Positions 17,347 to 25,457 of a DNA stretch of 64,000 bases are shown here, piece by piece. The notes below the pieces were generated by a model. That model was not told where the DNA came from and did no database searches. It was given only the letters and a program-made list of their open reading frames with translations. The position numbers and the translations under genes are program-made. Every line of letters starts with the position of its first letter. Position 1 is the stretch's first letter. This stretch comes from CAZCFB01 sp964511535. Lineage in GTDB: Bacteria; Myxococcota_A; Polyangia; GCA-2747355; CAZCFB01. The DNA lies in the NCBI GenBank assembly GCA_964511535.1, contig CAZEFW010000006.1:1-64000 (forward strand), in the 5' to 3' direction.

Positions 17347-18696
17347 ATGAAGACCAGCTCCATCGACGACCTGATCCTGAGCGCCTCTGCCGACGAGGCT
17401 TTCGCCCGGGGCAACCTGCAGGAAGCCCTCGACTGCTACGTGGAGCTGATTCAGGAAGATCCGGGGCACCTGTTCGCCTGGTACCGCGCGGCCCTCATCG
17501 CCGGCCGCTTCAGCCGGCGCAAGGAGATCGGCACGGCCCTGGCGCTGGTGGCTGACGCGTTCAGCCGCAGCGGGCGGCTGCACCTCGCCCTGGCCGCGCT
17601 GCGCGAGCTGGAGGATTTCGACGCCGCGGCCTGCATCCAGCGGCTGCGCGAGGTCTCCATGGTCTATGGCAAGGGGTCCCGTCGCCTGGAGGGGCGCATC
17701 AACCCGATGCCGCCGCCGCCGCCCGGGGGGAGGGCAGACGACGACGCCATGGGCATCGAGCTGGACGACGCCGAGATGCTGTGCGACATGGCGCTGGACG
17801 CCTGCGTCAAGGCGGCCAGCCACTTCCGCAAGCAGCAGGCCGCCGGCGGCATGGACAAGGTGCCGGCGCACCCGCTGTTCTCCGACCTGATCCCGGCCGA
17901 CCTGCGCTCCCTGGTGCCGCTGCTGAAGATCCACTCCCTGGCAGAGGGGACCACGGTCATCAAGCAGGGCGGGGAGGGGGCCTCCTTCTTCGTGCTCGTG
18001 CGCGGCGCCGTGCGGGTGAGCCGCGTGGGCGCCGACGGCGAGGAGAAGCAGCTGGCCAACCTGGGCAGCGGGGCGTTCTTCGGCGAGATGGCGCTGCTGA
18101 CCGACTCGCCGCGGGTGGCCAGGGTGGCCACCATCCGCCCGTCGCTGCTGTTCGAGATCCGAAAGACAGACATGGAGAAGCTCGCTGGCCGCAACCCCGG
18201 CGTGGCCGACGTGCTCGTTGGCTACACGCGCCGGCGCATGCTGCGCAACCTGATGTCCACCTCGCCGCTGTTCCAGCCTCTGGACGACGAGCGCAAGGTG
18301 GGCCTGCGGCAGCTGTTCGAGACCGAGATCTACGGCGCAGGGGAGGTGGTGTTACAGGAGGGGGAGACCTCAAGCGCGCTGCGGGTGGTGCTCAGCGGCG
18401 GCGTGTCGGTGACCCGGCAGGACGGCGCAGAGGAGCTGGTGCTGGCGGAGCTCGGCCCGGGTCAGCTGTTCGGCGAGATCTCGATGATCCAGGGCAAGCC
18501 GGTAACAGCGACGGTGACCACCCAGCACAAGACCCTGGTGCTCAGCCTGACCAAGGAGGCGTTCAACGCCCACGTGGCGGAGTACCCGGAGGTGCTGAGC
18601 CACATCTACCAGGTGGCCATGGAGCGGGAGAGCGCCAACCAGCGCATCGCCTCAGGGCCGCTCATCGCGCTGGATGAGCAGGAGCTGTTGATATAG
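17347..18696 (+). CDS. Protein with two cyclic-nucleotide-binding domains
   Basis: A 449-aa soluble protein. An N-terminal TPR-like helical part (1-110) is joined by a MPPPPPGG linker to two cNMP-binding domains (about 185-300 and 310-430). The first has the phosphate-binding cassette FGEMALLTDSPRVA with both the Glu and the Arg needed for cNMP binding. The second (FGEISMIQGKPVTATV) lacks the Arg and is probably degenerate. There is no DNA-binding HTH, so it is a regulatory subunit or scaffold rather than a CRP-type activator. AGGA lies before the chosen ATG; the frame opens further upstream to 17236 without support. It follows the kinase gene by 136 bp and could work with it; inference. Confidence 0.85.
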   Translation: MKTSSIDDLILSASADEAFARGNLQEALDCYVELIQEDPGHLFAWYRAALIAGRFSRRKEIGTALALVADAFSRSGRLHLALAALRELEDFDAAACIQRLREVSMVYGKGSRRLEGRINPMPPPPPGGRADDDAMGIELDDAEMLCDMALDACVKAASHFRKQQAAGGMDKVPAHPLFSDLIPADLRSLVPLLKIHSLAEGTTVIKQGGEGASFFVLVRGAVRVSRVGADGEEKQLANLGSGAFFGEMALLTDSPRVARVATIRPSLLFEIRKTDMEKLAGRNPGVADVLVGYTRRRMLRNLMSTSPLFQPLDDERKVGLRQLFETEIYGAGEVVLQEGETSSALRVVLSGGVSVTRQDGAEELVLAELGPGQLFGEISMIQGKPVTATVTTQHKTLVLSLTKEAFNAHVAEYPEVLSHIYQVAMERESANQRIASGPLIALDEQELLI

Positions 18697-18777
18697 GGAC
18701 ACGGCCGCATCCTTGTAAAGCTGCGGCAATTGAGCTACACGGTTCGACGTTCTCATTTGGAATAAGGAGTGATTGAA

Positions 18778-20235
18778 ATGGTCAGATCACGACTGGCGGT
18801 GCTGGTCACCATGGGTGCGGTTCTCTGGGGGTGTGTCGAGCAGGAGCCCTACCGTCCCAGCGAGGACGACAAGAAGATCATCAAGGAGCATATCCTCACC
18901 AAGGCTCCGGATGACATCAAGTTCAAGGTCAACGCCGACCTGGAGGGAGACGTCGTCTACCTCGGCCTCGACGTGGACAAGGACGTCATCAAGCCGGGCG
19001 AGCAGTTCAAGCTGACCCACTACTGGAAGTGCAACAACCCGCTGCCGGGCTGGAAGATGTTCGTGCATGTCAACGGGCCCGAGAAGCGCGGCTTCATCAA
19101 CGCCGACCACGCGCCGATCCGCAACAAGTACCCGGTGTCGCGCTGGAAGAAGGGCCAGGTGATCCGGGACATCCATGAGGTGACCCTGCCCAACAACTGG
19201 AAGGACACCAAGGTGATGGTGTATGTCGGCATCTGGAAGGGGAACCTGCGCAAGAAGATCAAGGGCCCCCAGGACGAGGAGAGCCGCGTGCTGGCCGCCA
19301 CCATGCAGGTGGAGGTGGCCGAGGGCGCCATCACCGACAGCAAGCCGCCGCGCCTGGTGGCCGCCAGGACCGACAAGCCGGTGAAGCTGGACGGCGTGCT
19401 CGACGAGCCGGTCTGGAGCAAGGCCGAGGCCACGGGCCTGTTCGTGGAGACCATGAGCGGGGGCGAGGCGTCCATCAAGACCAGGGCCCGGGTGGCCTAC
19501 GACGACGAGCAGCTGTACGTGGCGTTCGAGAGCGAGGACGAGGACGTGTGGACGTCGCTCAAGGAGCGGGACGACAAGCTGTGGACCCAGGAGGCGGTGG
19601 AGGTCTTCATCGACGCCAACGGCGACGGCAAGGACTACATCGAGCTGCAGGTGAACCCCGCCGGGGCGATCTTCGACAGCTACCTGCCGGCCTACCGCAA
19701 GAACCAGAACGACTGGAACAGCGGCATCAAGGCCGCGGTGAAGGTGGACGGGACGCTCAACAAGCGCGAGGACAAGGACAAGGGCTGGACCGTGGAGCTG
19801 GCCATCCCGCTGGCCGACACCAAGGGCAAGGGCGACTACGAGCTGACCCTGCCGCCCAAGGTGGGCGACAGCTGGAAGCTGAACATGTTCCGCCTCGACA
19901 TGCCGCGCAAGAAGCCCCAGGCGGCGGCCGCGTGGTCTGCCCCGCTGGTGGGTGACTTCCACAAGCTGGATCGCTTCGGCGACCTGGTGTTCGGCGACGC
20001 CGAGGGCAAGGCGCCCGAGGCCAAGGCCGAGCCCGCGAACAAGGAGGAGGCCAAGGAGGAGGCCAAGGCCGAGCCCGCCAAGGAGGAGGCCAAGGAGGAG
20101 GACGTGGCCCAGGAGAAGCTCCCCCCCGGCGTGGTGCGCATGAAGCCGGTGGACACCGAGACCATCCGTGGCCGGCTGATGCCCAAGCGCATCCCGCCCC
20201 CTGTTGGAACCAAGGTCACCCCGCCCACCAAGTAG
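18778..20235 (+). CDS. Lipoprotein with CBM9-like domain and shared envelope beta-domain
   Basis: A 485-aa lipoprotein; AAGGAG sits eight bases before the ATG. The signal ends at VLWGC (about Cys19). Residues about 55-180 form a beta domain (GWKMFVHVNGP, NADHAP, KKGQVIRDIHEVTLP, VYVGIWKGNLRKKI) whose pattern recurs at the C-terminus of the GT-C glycosyltransferase at 39688-42009. Residues 200-415 look like a CBM9/DOMON-type carbohydrate-binding domain (KLDGVLDEPVWSKAE, DDEQLYVAFESEDEDVW, VEVFIDANGDGKDYIELQVNPAGAIFDS). The tail is made of KEEAKEEAKAEPAK repeats and ends in Pro-rich sequence. Probably binds a surface glycan; the ligand is unknown. Confidence 0.8.
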   Translation: MVRSRLAVLVTMGAVLWGCVEQEPYRPSEDDKKIIKEHILTKAPDDIKFKVNADLEGDVVYLGLDVDKDVIKPGEQFKLTHYWKCNNPLPGWKMFVHVNGPEKRGFINADHAPIRNKYPVSRWKKGQVIRDIHEVTLPNNWKDTKVMVYVGIWKGNLRKKIKGPQDEESRVLAATMQVEVAEGAITDSKPPRLVAARTDKPVKLDGVLDEPVWSKAEATGLFVETMSGGEASIKTRARVAYDDEQLYVAFESEDEDVWTSLKERDDKLWTQEAVEVFIDANGDGKDYIELQVNPAGAIFDSYLPAYRKNQNDWNSGIKAAVKVDGTLNKREDKDKGWTVELAIPLADTKGKGDYELTLPPKVGDSWKLNMFRLDMPRKKPQAAAAWSAPLVGDFHKLDRFGDLVFGDAEGKAPEAKAEPANKEEAKEEAKAEPAKEEAKEEDVAQEKLPPGVVRMKPVDTETIRGRLMPKRIPPPVGTKVTPPTK

Positions 20236-20334
20236 CGAAGTCGTCCCCTGAGCTGCTCCCACCACAACCTCCCTCGTCACACGGCATGGCCGGGACCGCC
20301 GGCCGGATGCTCCAGGTCCCTGGCACTGGCCCTG

Positions 20335-21924
20335 ATGGCCCTCGCCCTTGCCGGCTGCCCGTCGCGTCAGGCACCGGCCAAGGACCCCACCGGGGTGGAG
20401 CCGAGCCCTGCCGCGGCCGCGGAGCTGAGCTTCCGCGCCACCGGGCCGCTGGCCAGCCACTACGGCCCCGGGGCGCCTGCGCGGGTCTTCGGCGAGGAGG
20501 GCAAGGTGCTGGCGGCCATCACCCGCATCTCACGCCAGCTGGGCAAGGGAGATGTCTCCCACGATGGCGCCACCCAGGCCATGGCCCGGGATATCTGCCT
20601 CGGCCTCGCGCCCAAGGGGCCGCCGCCGTCGAGGCTGGTCAACTTCGCCATGCAGAGCTACGGGCTGGTGGAGCCGCCGCCTCACTTCGTGGTGGCCGAT
20701 GTCCCGCTGGGGGCCGAGGACATCATCCTGGAGGAGATCGAGCCCCGGTTGAGGGCCATCCTGAGCCAGGGGAACTACCGGCGCGCCGGGGTGGCGCTGC
20801 AGGTCCCGCGCCCGGCCGGCGCCCGGCGTCGGCTGCTGGTGGCGCTGATGGAGAGCCGGGTCACCCTGCGCCCCATTGCGCGGCGGCTGGCCCGGGGGCA
20901 GGAGGCGCAGGTGCAGGCCACCGCCGGCCCGGGCATCAGCGGTATGAAGCTGGTGGTCGCCGCGCCTGACGGGCGAATCACCACCACCCGGCTGCAGGGC
21001 GGGAGCGGCCGGTTCGCCTGCCAGGCGCCTGGCGCGTACCAGGTCGAGCTCACCGGCGAGGGGCAGTACGGCGTGGAGGTGCTGGCCAACTTCCCGGTCT
21101 ATTGCGACATGGCGCCGCCCGAGACGGTGGCCTATTCCACCGGGTCGGGGGCGCTGAAGTCGGTCGAGGCGCTGGAGCGGGCCATCCTGCGGGCCACCAA
21201 CGAGATCAGGCTCGGCGCGGGCTTGCCGGCCTTGCGGCCCAACCAGCAGCTGGCCGACCTGGCGCGGGCGCACAGCGAGGACATGAAGAAGAACGGCTTC
21301 GTGGGGCATGTCTCTCCGGTGACCGGCACGCCCTCGGATCGGCTGCGCAAGGGGCGGGTCGTCTTCGTCAGGGCGCGGGAGAACGCGGCCAGGGGCTACG
21401 GGGTGGAGGAGATCATGAGCGGGCTGATGAACAGCCCGGCCCACCGGGGAAACCTGCTGAGCAAGGACGTGACCGAGGTGGGCGTCGGGGTGGCGGTGGA
21501 CCGGCGAACCCCCCCGCCGGTGCTGCTGGTGACCCAGGACTTCATTCAGCCCGGGACCTCGCTGCCAGCGGCCAGCGGGTCACGACCGGTGGTAGACGAG
21601 ATCAATCGCCTCCGGCGGGTCGCCGGGGTGGGGACATTGACAGAGGACCCCACCCTCGCGCGAATCGCCGCTCAGGTGACCCGTATCGCCAGGGACGGCG
21701 CGCCTCGGGCCGAGGATCGGGCCCGCGAAGCCCTGGACCGGGCGCTGGATGGCCTGGCGGACAGCTTCAAGCGGATTGACAGCCTGCAGGCGCGGATGAG
21801 TGTCCTGGAGGCTCTCTCCAGGGCGTCCGAGCTGGTCAACGCGCGCTACACCCACCTGGGGGTGGGGCTGGCGAGGCAGGACGACCAGATGGTCCTCATC
21901 ATTCTGCTCGGTGTCAGCAGATAA
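20335..21924 (+). CDS. CAP/SCP-domain secreted protein (possible 5' frameshift)
   Basis: At least 529 aa. Residues about 275-405 form a CAP (SCP/TAPS-like) domain: ERAILRATNEIRLGAGLPALRPNQQLADLARAHSEDMKKNGFVGH, then ENAARG, MNSPAHRGNLL and TEVGVGVAV. The His of FVGHVS and of SPAHRGN correspond to the family His pair. The remaining N- and C-terminal regions are unassigned. The start is doubtful: from this ATG only eight residues precede the lipobox-like LALAGC. The adjacent frame from an ATG at 20286 gives MAGTAGRMLQ, and a single-base change near 20310-20318 would fuse it to SLALALMALALAGC, a normal lipoprotein signal. So either a sequencing indel or a real frameshift is present. No good ribosome site is seen for either start. 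Confidence 0.75.
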   Translation: MALALAGCPSRQAPAKDPTGVEPSPAAAAELSFRATGPLASHYGPGAPARVFGEEGKVLAAITRISRQLGKGDVSHDGATQAMARDICLGLAPKGPPPSRLVNFAMQSYGLVEPPPHFVVADVPLGAEDIILEEIEPRLRAILSQGNYRRAGVALQVPRPAGARRRLLVALMESRVTLRPIARRLARGQEAQVQATAGPGISGMKLVVAAPDGRITTTRLQGGSGRFACQAPGAYQVELTGEGQYGVEVLANFPVYCDMAPPETVAYSTGSGALKSVEALERAILRATNEIRLGAGLPALRPNQQLADLARAHSEDMKKNGFVGHVSPVTGTPSDRLRKGRVVFVRARENAARGYGVEEIMSGLMNSPAHRGNLLSKDVTEVGVGVAVDRRTPPPVLLVTQDFIQPGTSLPAASGSRPVVDEINRLRRVAGVGTLTEDPTLARIAAQVTRIARDGAPRAEDRAREALDRALDGLADSFKRIDSLQARMSVLEALSRASELVNARYTHLGVGLARQDDQMVLIILLGVSR

Positions 21925-21975
21925 ATTTGCAGTCGCAGATCTCGGATGATATCAAGGGGTAGGAGGGTGGATTCG

Positions 21976-22218
21976 ATGGCGACTGATCAAGCCAACGCCA
22001 GTGAAAAGAAACGGGATCCCAGAGTCCTCGCCCGGGAGCATTTCGGCGACGCGTTGCCTCAGCGTATGGCGTACATGCAGCTGTTCGGCAGCCAGTTCGT
22101 CTTGCCCGAGGATGGCTCCCGGCGGTCGGCCCGACCTGGACAGGTCAGCGCGGGGATTCCCCAGCGTATCGCCATGAGCATGGTGTTTGGCCGGCAGGTT
22201 CTGACGTCCCGTACTTAG
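21976..22218 (+). CDS. 80-aa protein with duplicated PQRxAxxxxFGxQ motif
   Basis: A small soluble protein with AGGAGG nine bases before the ATG. After a charged N-terminus (TDQANASEKKRDPRVLAREH) it contains LPQRMAYMQLFGSQFVLP and, about 34 residues later, IPQRIAMSMVFGRQVLTS. The two motifs align as [LI]PQR[MI]Axxx[LV]FG[SR]Q[FV]L, an internal duplication. No family is recognised, and there is no signal peptide or Cys. It overlaps the convergent kinase-pseudokinase gene by four bases, which could mean antisense effects at the 3' ends. It could be a peptide ligand, adaptor or precursor; function unknown. Confidence 0.7.
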   Translation: MATDQANASEKKRDPRVLAREHFGDALPQRMAYMQLFGSQFVLPEDGSRRSARPGQVSAGIPQRIAMSMVFGRQVLTSRT

Positions 22219-24488
22219 TCGTTTGTTTTCGGCGGCTTGCGCTCCAGCGCATCGCTGTATAACGCTGCCTCCGCCTCCCTCTCCTCCGCCGCAGAAATCC
22301 TCTCCAGCTGTCCGGATGCCCAGCGACCCAGGGCCTGCGCGGTGAGGTCCGCGGGCAGGTCTTCCAGGCCGCAAAGCTTGCCCAGCGCGGCCAGGTCGTC
22401 CGCCGGTTGCGCGGCGGCGCCTGCCAGCAGCGCCGGGCCCAGGAGCAGGGTGTGTTCACCATCCAGGGTGGCCACGGCGCCGGGCGAATCCACCGCGCCA
22501 TGTGCCATGTCCGCACGATGCAGGTGGGCCAGGGCGCGGGCGATTTGCCGACAGATCTCGAGCCCCTGGCCGCGCGTCTCCCGCTTTGGGACCGCCGGGA
22601 CAGGGCAGGGCGCAAGCACCCCCCAGCCCCGGGATGGGTCCGCCTCGAGGACCACCTGGAGGTGGCGGCTGCCCCCGTCGTCCATGTCTGCGGCGGCTGT
22701 CTGGAGCAGGGCCATGGCGCGGTCGCAGCCCGGGCCCGGCGTGGCGCGCACCACCTGCACGGGGCGTCCCAGCCGCATGTCCTCTGCCTGAAGCACCTCG
22801 ACCCCCTCCACGGCCGCTCCAGGCCGAACGCTTACCCGGTACCGCTCCTCCGTGTCGGAGTCCTCTTCCCGGCGCTCCCTGGCCGGCTGCGGTTCGGGGG
22901 CCTGGCTGCCATCAGTCAGCGACCGCTCCACCGGGAGCGCCTCCACGGCTCGCCGCAGCGCGTCCAGCGACGGGTGCCGCTGGGCAGGGTTCTTGGCCAG
23001 GCAGCGCAGGATGACCTGGTCGTAAGCCACGGGCAGGCCCTCGCGCACCGTGGACGGGCGCGGTGGTTCGCTGCCCAGGTGCTGGCCCACCAGATCGGGG
23101 GGCTCGAAAGGAAGCCTGCCGGTGACCATCCGGTGCAGAAGCACCCCCAGGGCATAGAGATCACAGGCGAAGGTCAAGTCCGCGCCCGTTATCTGCTCGG
23201 GCGCCATGTAGGCCAGGGTCCCGATGAACGCTCCGGTCTGGGTCTGGCCCGAGTCCTGGAGGTGGGCCACACCGAAGTCCCCCAGCTTCACCGCGCCGGC
23301 AGCGTCGAAGAAGATGTTGGACGGCTTGATGTCTCGATGCACGATGCCGCGCTGGTGGGCCGCGGCCAGGCCGGAGAGCAGCTGGAGCGTGATATCCCGG
23401 CAGGCGGTCAGGGGCAGGTCGCGTTGAAGGCGCTGGGCCAGGGTTCCACCCGACATGAACTCCTGGGCCATGAAGCCGAGGTCCTCGTTGAAGTCCACCA
23501 GCCTTACCACGTTGGGGTGGCGCAGCTCACCCATGGCGCGGGCCTCGCGTACGAACCGCAGGAAGGCGTCCCGGCCCCTGGCGCCCGCCGGCGCCGTGAA
23601 CACCTTGACCGCCACGACGCGCTCACCGAGCAGATCGTCCGCCTCGTAGACGGACCCCATGCCGCCTGCCCCGAGCAGGCGACCGAGGCGGTACCGGCCG
23701 GCCAGCACCCTGGCCGCGGGTTCTGGCTCCAGCGGGTCGGTATTTTCGTTTTCATCCAGGCAGCGCTCCAGGCTCACGGCGCCCTCTGCCTCCGGCCCGT
23801 CGGGGTTGAGCAGGTGCAGCGCCTCTCTGGCGGCGTGGCCGAAGCCGAGCCGGTGAAGGGCGGCGGCCAGGGCCATCCCCGACGCCTGGCGGCCCGGGCC
23901 CGAACCTTCCCGCCATGCCCGCTGCAGCCGGGGCAGGGCCTCGTCTTGCCGGCCGTGCTGCAGCAGGAGCCGGCCCAGCCGGAGCCGACACTCGGTGGCC
24001 TCGGCGGAGCCGGCGACTTCATCCCCGTCGGCCTGGAACAGGAACCGCCGGTAGCGGTCCATGGCCTCCCTGGTCTGCCCCGCGCGCTCCAGGGCCCGCC
24101 CTGCCTCCAGCAGCGCGCCCTCCTCTTCCAGGCATCGGGCCGCGTCGACCCAGCGCTCGGTGTGGCGGTAAAGCAGCGCCGCGAGGCTCCAGGCTCCTCG
24201 TTTTTCGCACTCACGCGCTGCCTGCAGCAGCTCCTCGTCCTGGTCACCGGGGCGCTGCAGCAGCGCGTCCATGGCCGCCTGCTGCAGGGCAGCGTCTCGC
24301 GCGCGCACGGCATTCTCCAGGGCCCTGCCCGGGGCTCCCGCCGCCAGCGCGGCCCGGGCGGCCGCGGCGTGGTCCCAGATCCGCTCGTACAGCTCCACGG
24401 CCCTGGCCGGGTCGCCTTGCTCCTCGAGCAACGCGGCCGCGCCAGCCAGGTCACCCTGCTGAATCAGCTGTTCCGGATCGGCGGACAT
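22215..24488 (-). CDS. Ser/Thr kinase with helical repeats and C-terminal pseudokinase
   Basis: A 757-aa soluble protein. Residues 1-240 are helical TPR/HEAT-like repeats (ALLEEQGDPARAVELYERIWDH...). The kinase domain (about 265-515) is complete: GAGGMGSVY, VVAVKVF, HRDIKPSNIF, DFGVAH, APEQITG. After a linker, residues about 545-735 read like a second kinase fold that has lost catalysis: the HRDxKPxN region is HRADMAHGAVDSPGAVATLDG and DFG is replaced by LLLGP, with no ATP lysine in PVQVVRAT. This kinase-pseudokinase pair recalls receptor-type regulatory tandems; that regulation is inference. There is no transmembrane helix. The gene is monocistronic as far as can be seen. Confidence 0.85.
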   Translation of the reverse strand: MSADPEQLIQQGDLAGAAALLEEQGDPARAVELYERIWDHAAAARAALAAGAPGRALENAVRARDAALQQAAMDALLQRPGDQDEELLQAARECEKRGAWSLAALLYRHTERWVDAARCLEEEGALLEAGRALERAGQTREAMDRYRRFLFQADGDEVAGSAEATECRLRLGRLLLQHGRQDEALPRLQRAWREGSGPGRQASGMALAAALHRLGFGHAAREALHLLNPDGPEAEGAVSLERCLDENENTDPLEPEPAARVLAGRYRLGRLLGAGGMGSVYEADDLLGERVVAVKVFTAPAGARGRDAFLRFVREARAMGELRHPNVVRLVDFNEDLGFMAQEFMSGGTLAQRLQRDLPLTACRDITLQLLSGLAAAHQRGIVHRDIKPSNIFFDAAGAVKLGDFGVAHLQDSGQTQTGAFIGTLAYMAPEQITGADLTFACDLYALGVLLHRMVTGRLPFEPPDLVGQHLGSEPPRPSTVREGLPVAYDQVILRCLAKNPAQRHPSLDALRRAVEALPVERSLTDGSQAPEPQPARERREEDSDTEERYRVSVRPGAAVEGVEVLQAEDMRLGRPVQVVRATPGPGCDRAMALLQTAAADMDDGGSRHLQVVLEADPSRGWGVLAPCPVPAVPKRETRGQGLEICRQIARALAHLHRADMAHGAVDSPGAVATLDGEHTLLLGPALLAGAAAQPADDLAALGKLCGLEDLPADLTAQALGRWASGQLERISAAEEREAEAALYSDALERKPPKTND

Positions 24489-24554
24489 GGGCGCAGTCTA
24501 CAACGCCAGCGGTTGACGGTCAGCGGTCAGCGAAAAACGAGGTGGGATGCCGCC

Positions 24555-24594
24555 TGATCATCCTGTCATCCTGTCATTTCGGCGTTCTGTCATT
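24555..24594 (-). repeat. Octamer array (AATGACAG family), second copy
   Basis: On the minus strand: AATGACAG, AACGCCGA, AATGACAG, GATGACAG, GATGATCA, five 8-bp units matching the array at 4202-4241. It lies between the stop of the Cys-rich lipoprotein gene and the start of the kinase gene. Confidence 0.8.
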
Positions 24595-24613
24595 GGCGCC
24601 CTGGAGGGAGCGT

Positions 24614-25303
24614 CTAGAATGGCGCCTTCTTGCACTCCCACTTCCCGCCCAACACACCGCCCATACCGTCGGTGCACTTCTTGTCCGTGCTGCACTCGCA
24701 CCTGCCCGCCTGGGTGTTGCACTGGTCCAGGCCGGGGATGCCGGCGCAGTCTGTGTCCTTCTGGCAGCTGAACGCCTTGGGCAGGCAGAACTTGCCATCC
24801 TTGCAGTATGAGTTGTTCGTGGTGCAGTCCGAGTCCTTCTTGCAGGGCGTGCCGCACATCTTGCCGGTGGTGCCCGCCTGCTCAACCACGCACTTGCTCG
24901 GCGCCGTGCAGTCGCTGTCCGCCGTGCACCACACTGAGCAATTGCCGAAGGAGTAGGTGGCGGTCACCTTGACCTGCTTGCAAGTTCGCTTGAACGTGGC
25001 GATGGGCTTGCAGTCCTTGTCGGTCTTGCAGCCCACCAGCTTGCACAGGCCCTTTTCGCAGGCCTGGGCTTCCTCCCCCTTGTCGCAGGGAGGGTTGGGG
25101 CAGCACTCGTCGGTCTTGGTGCACTGCCGGAAGCAGCTGCTGTAGGTCGCGGTGGAGGCCTTGCTGTCCGCGCTGGACTGTCCGCCGTCGGTGGCGCCCT
25201 GGGTGGTGTCGTCGCTGCACGCGAGCCCGAGGATCAGCAGCAGGCAGGAGAGCATGGTCATGCCCCGCGCGGGGCGGCTGGACGTGAGCTGAAGAAAGAG
25301 CAT
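24614..25303 (-). CDS. Cys-rich lipoprotein
   Basis: A 229-aa lipoprotein; AGGAGGG lies before the chosen ATG. The signal ends in the lipobox LGLAC (about Cys36). A short Ser/Asp/Gly linker is followed by a series of Cys modules such as CTKTDECCPNPPC, CKTDKDCKP, CTADSDCTAPSKC, CKKDSDCTTNNSYC, CQKDTDCAGIPG and CSTDKKCTDG. The spacing CxxDxDC...C resembles the Cys modules of the lipoproteins at 110 and 53976, so one secreted-module family is re-used across the window. Likely disulfide-bonded and surface exposed; ligand unknown. Confidence 0.75.
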   Translation of the reverse strand: MLFLQLTSSRPARGMTMLSCLLLILGLACSDDTTQGATDGGQSSADSKASTATYSSCFRQCTKTDECCPNPPCDKGEEAQACEKGLCKLVGCKTDKDCKPIATFKRTCKQVKVTATYSFGNCSVWCTADSDCTAPSKCVVEQAGTTGKMCGTPCKKDSDCTTNNSYCKDGKFCLPKAFSCQKDTDCAGIPGLDQCNTQAGRCECSTDKKCTDGMGGVLGGKWECKKAPF

Positions 25304-25457
25304 TGGGGTTCCCTCCTGTGGGCGAGCGTGAGCGTTGATGGGAGTTTGAGCATTCCACAAGTCCCGCTGATTATGCAAAAAATGCCGTAGTCTGGGCCAT
25401 GTGGAGCACACCATATGCGTGGACGCTCTCACGGCCGGTGCGCTACCTTATGTCACC

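Noticed and set aside
18705..18750. tRNA-like stretch on the minus strand containing GTGTAGCTCAATTG
   Set aside because: It matches a tRNA D-arm over 14 bases, but the D-stem partner GAGC, an anticodon arm and acceptor pairing are absent; probably chance or a decayed fragment.
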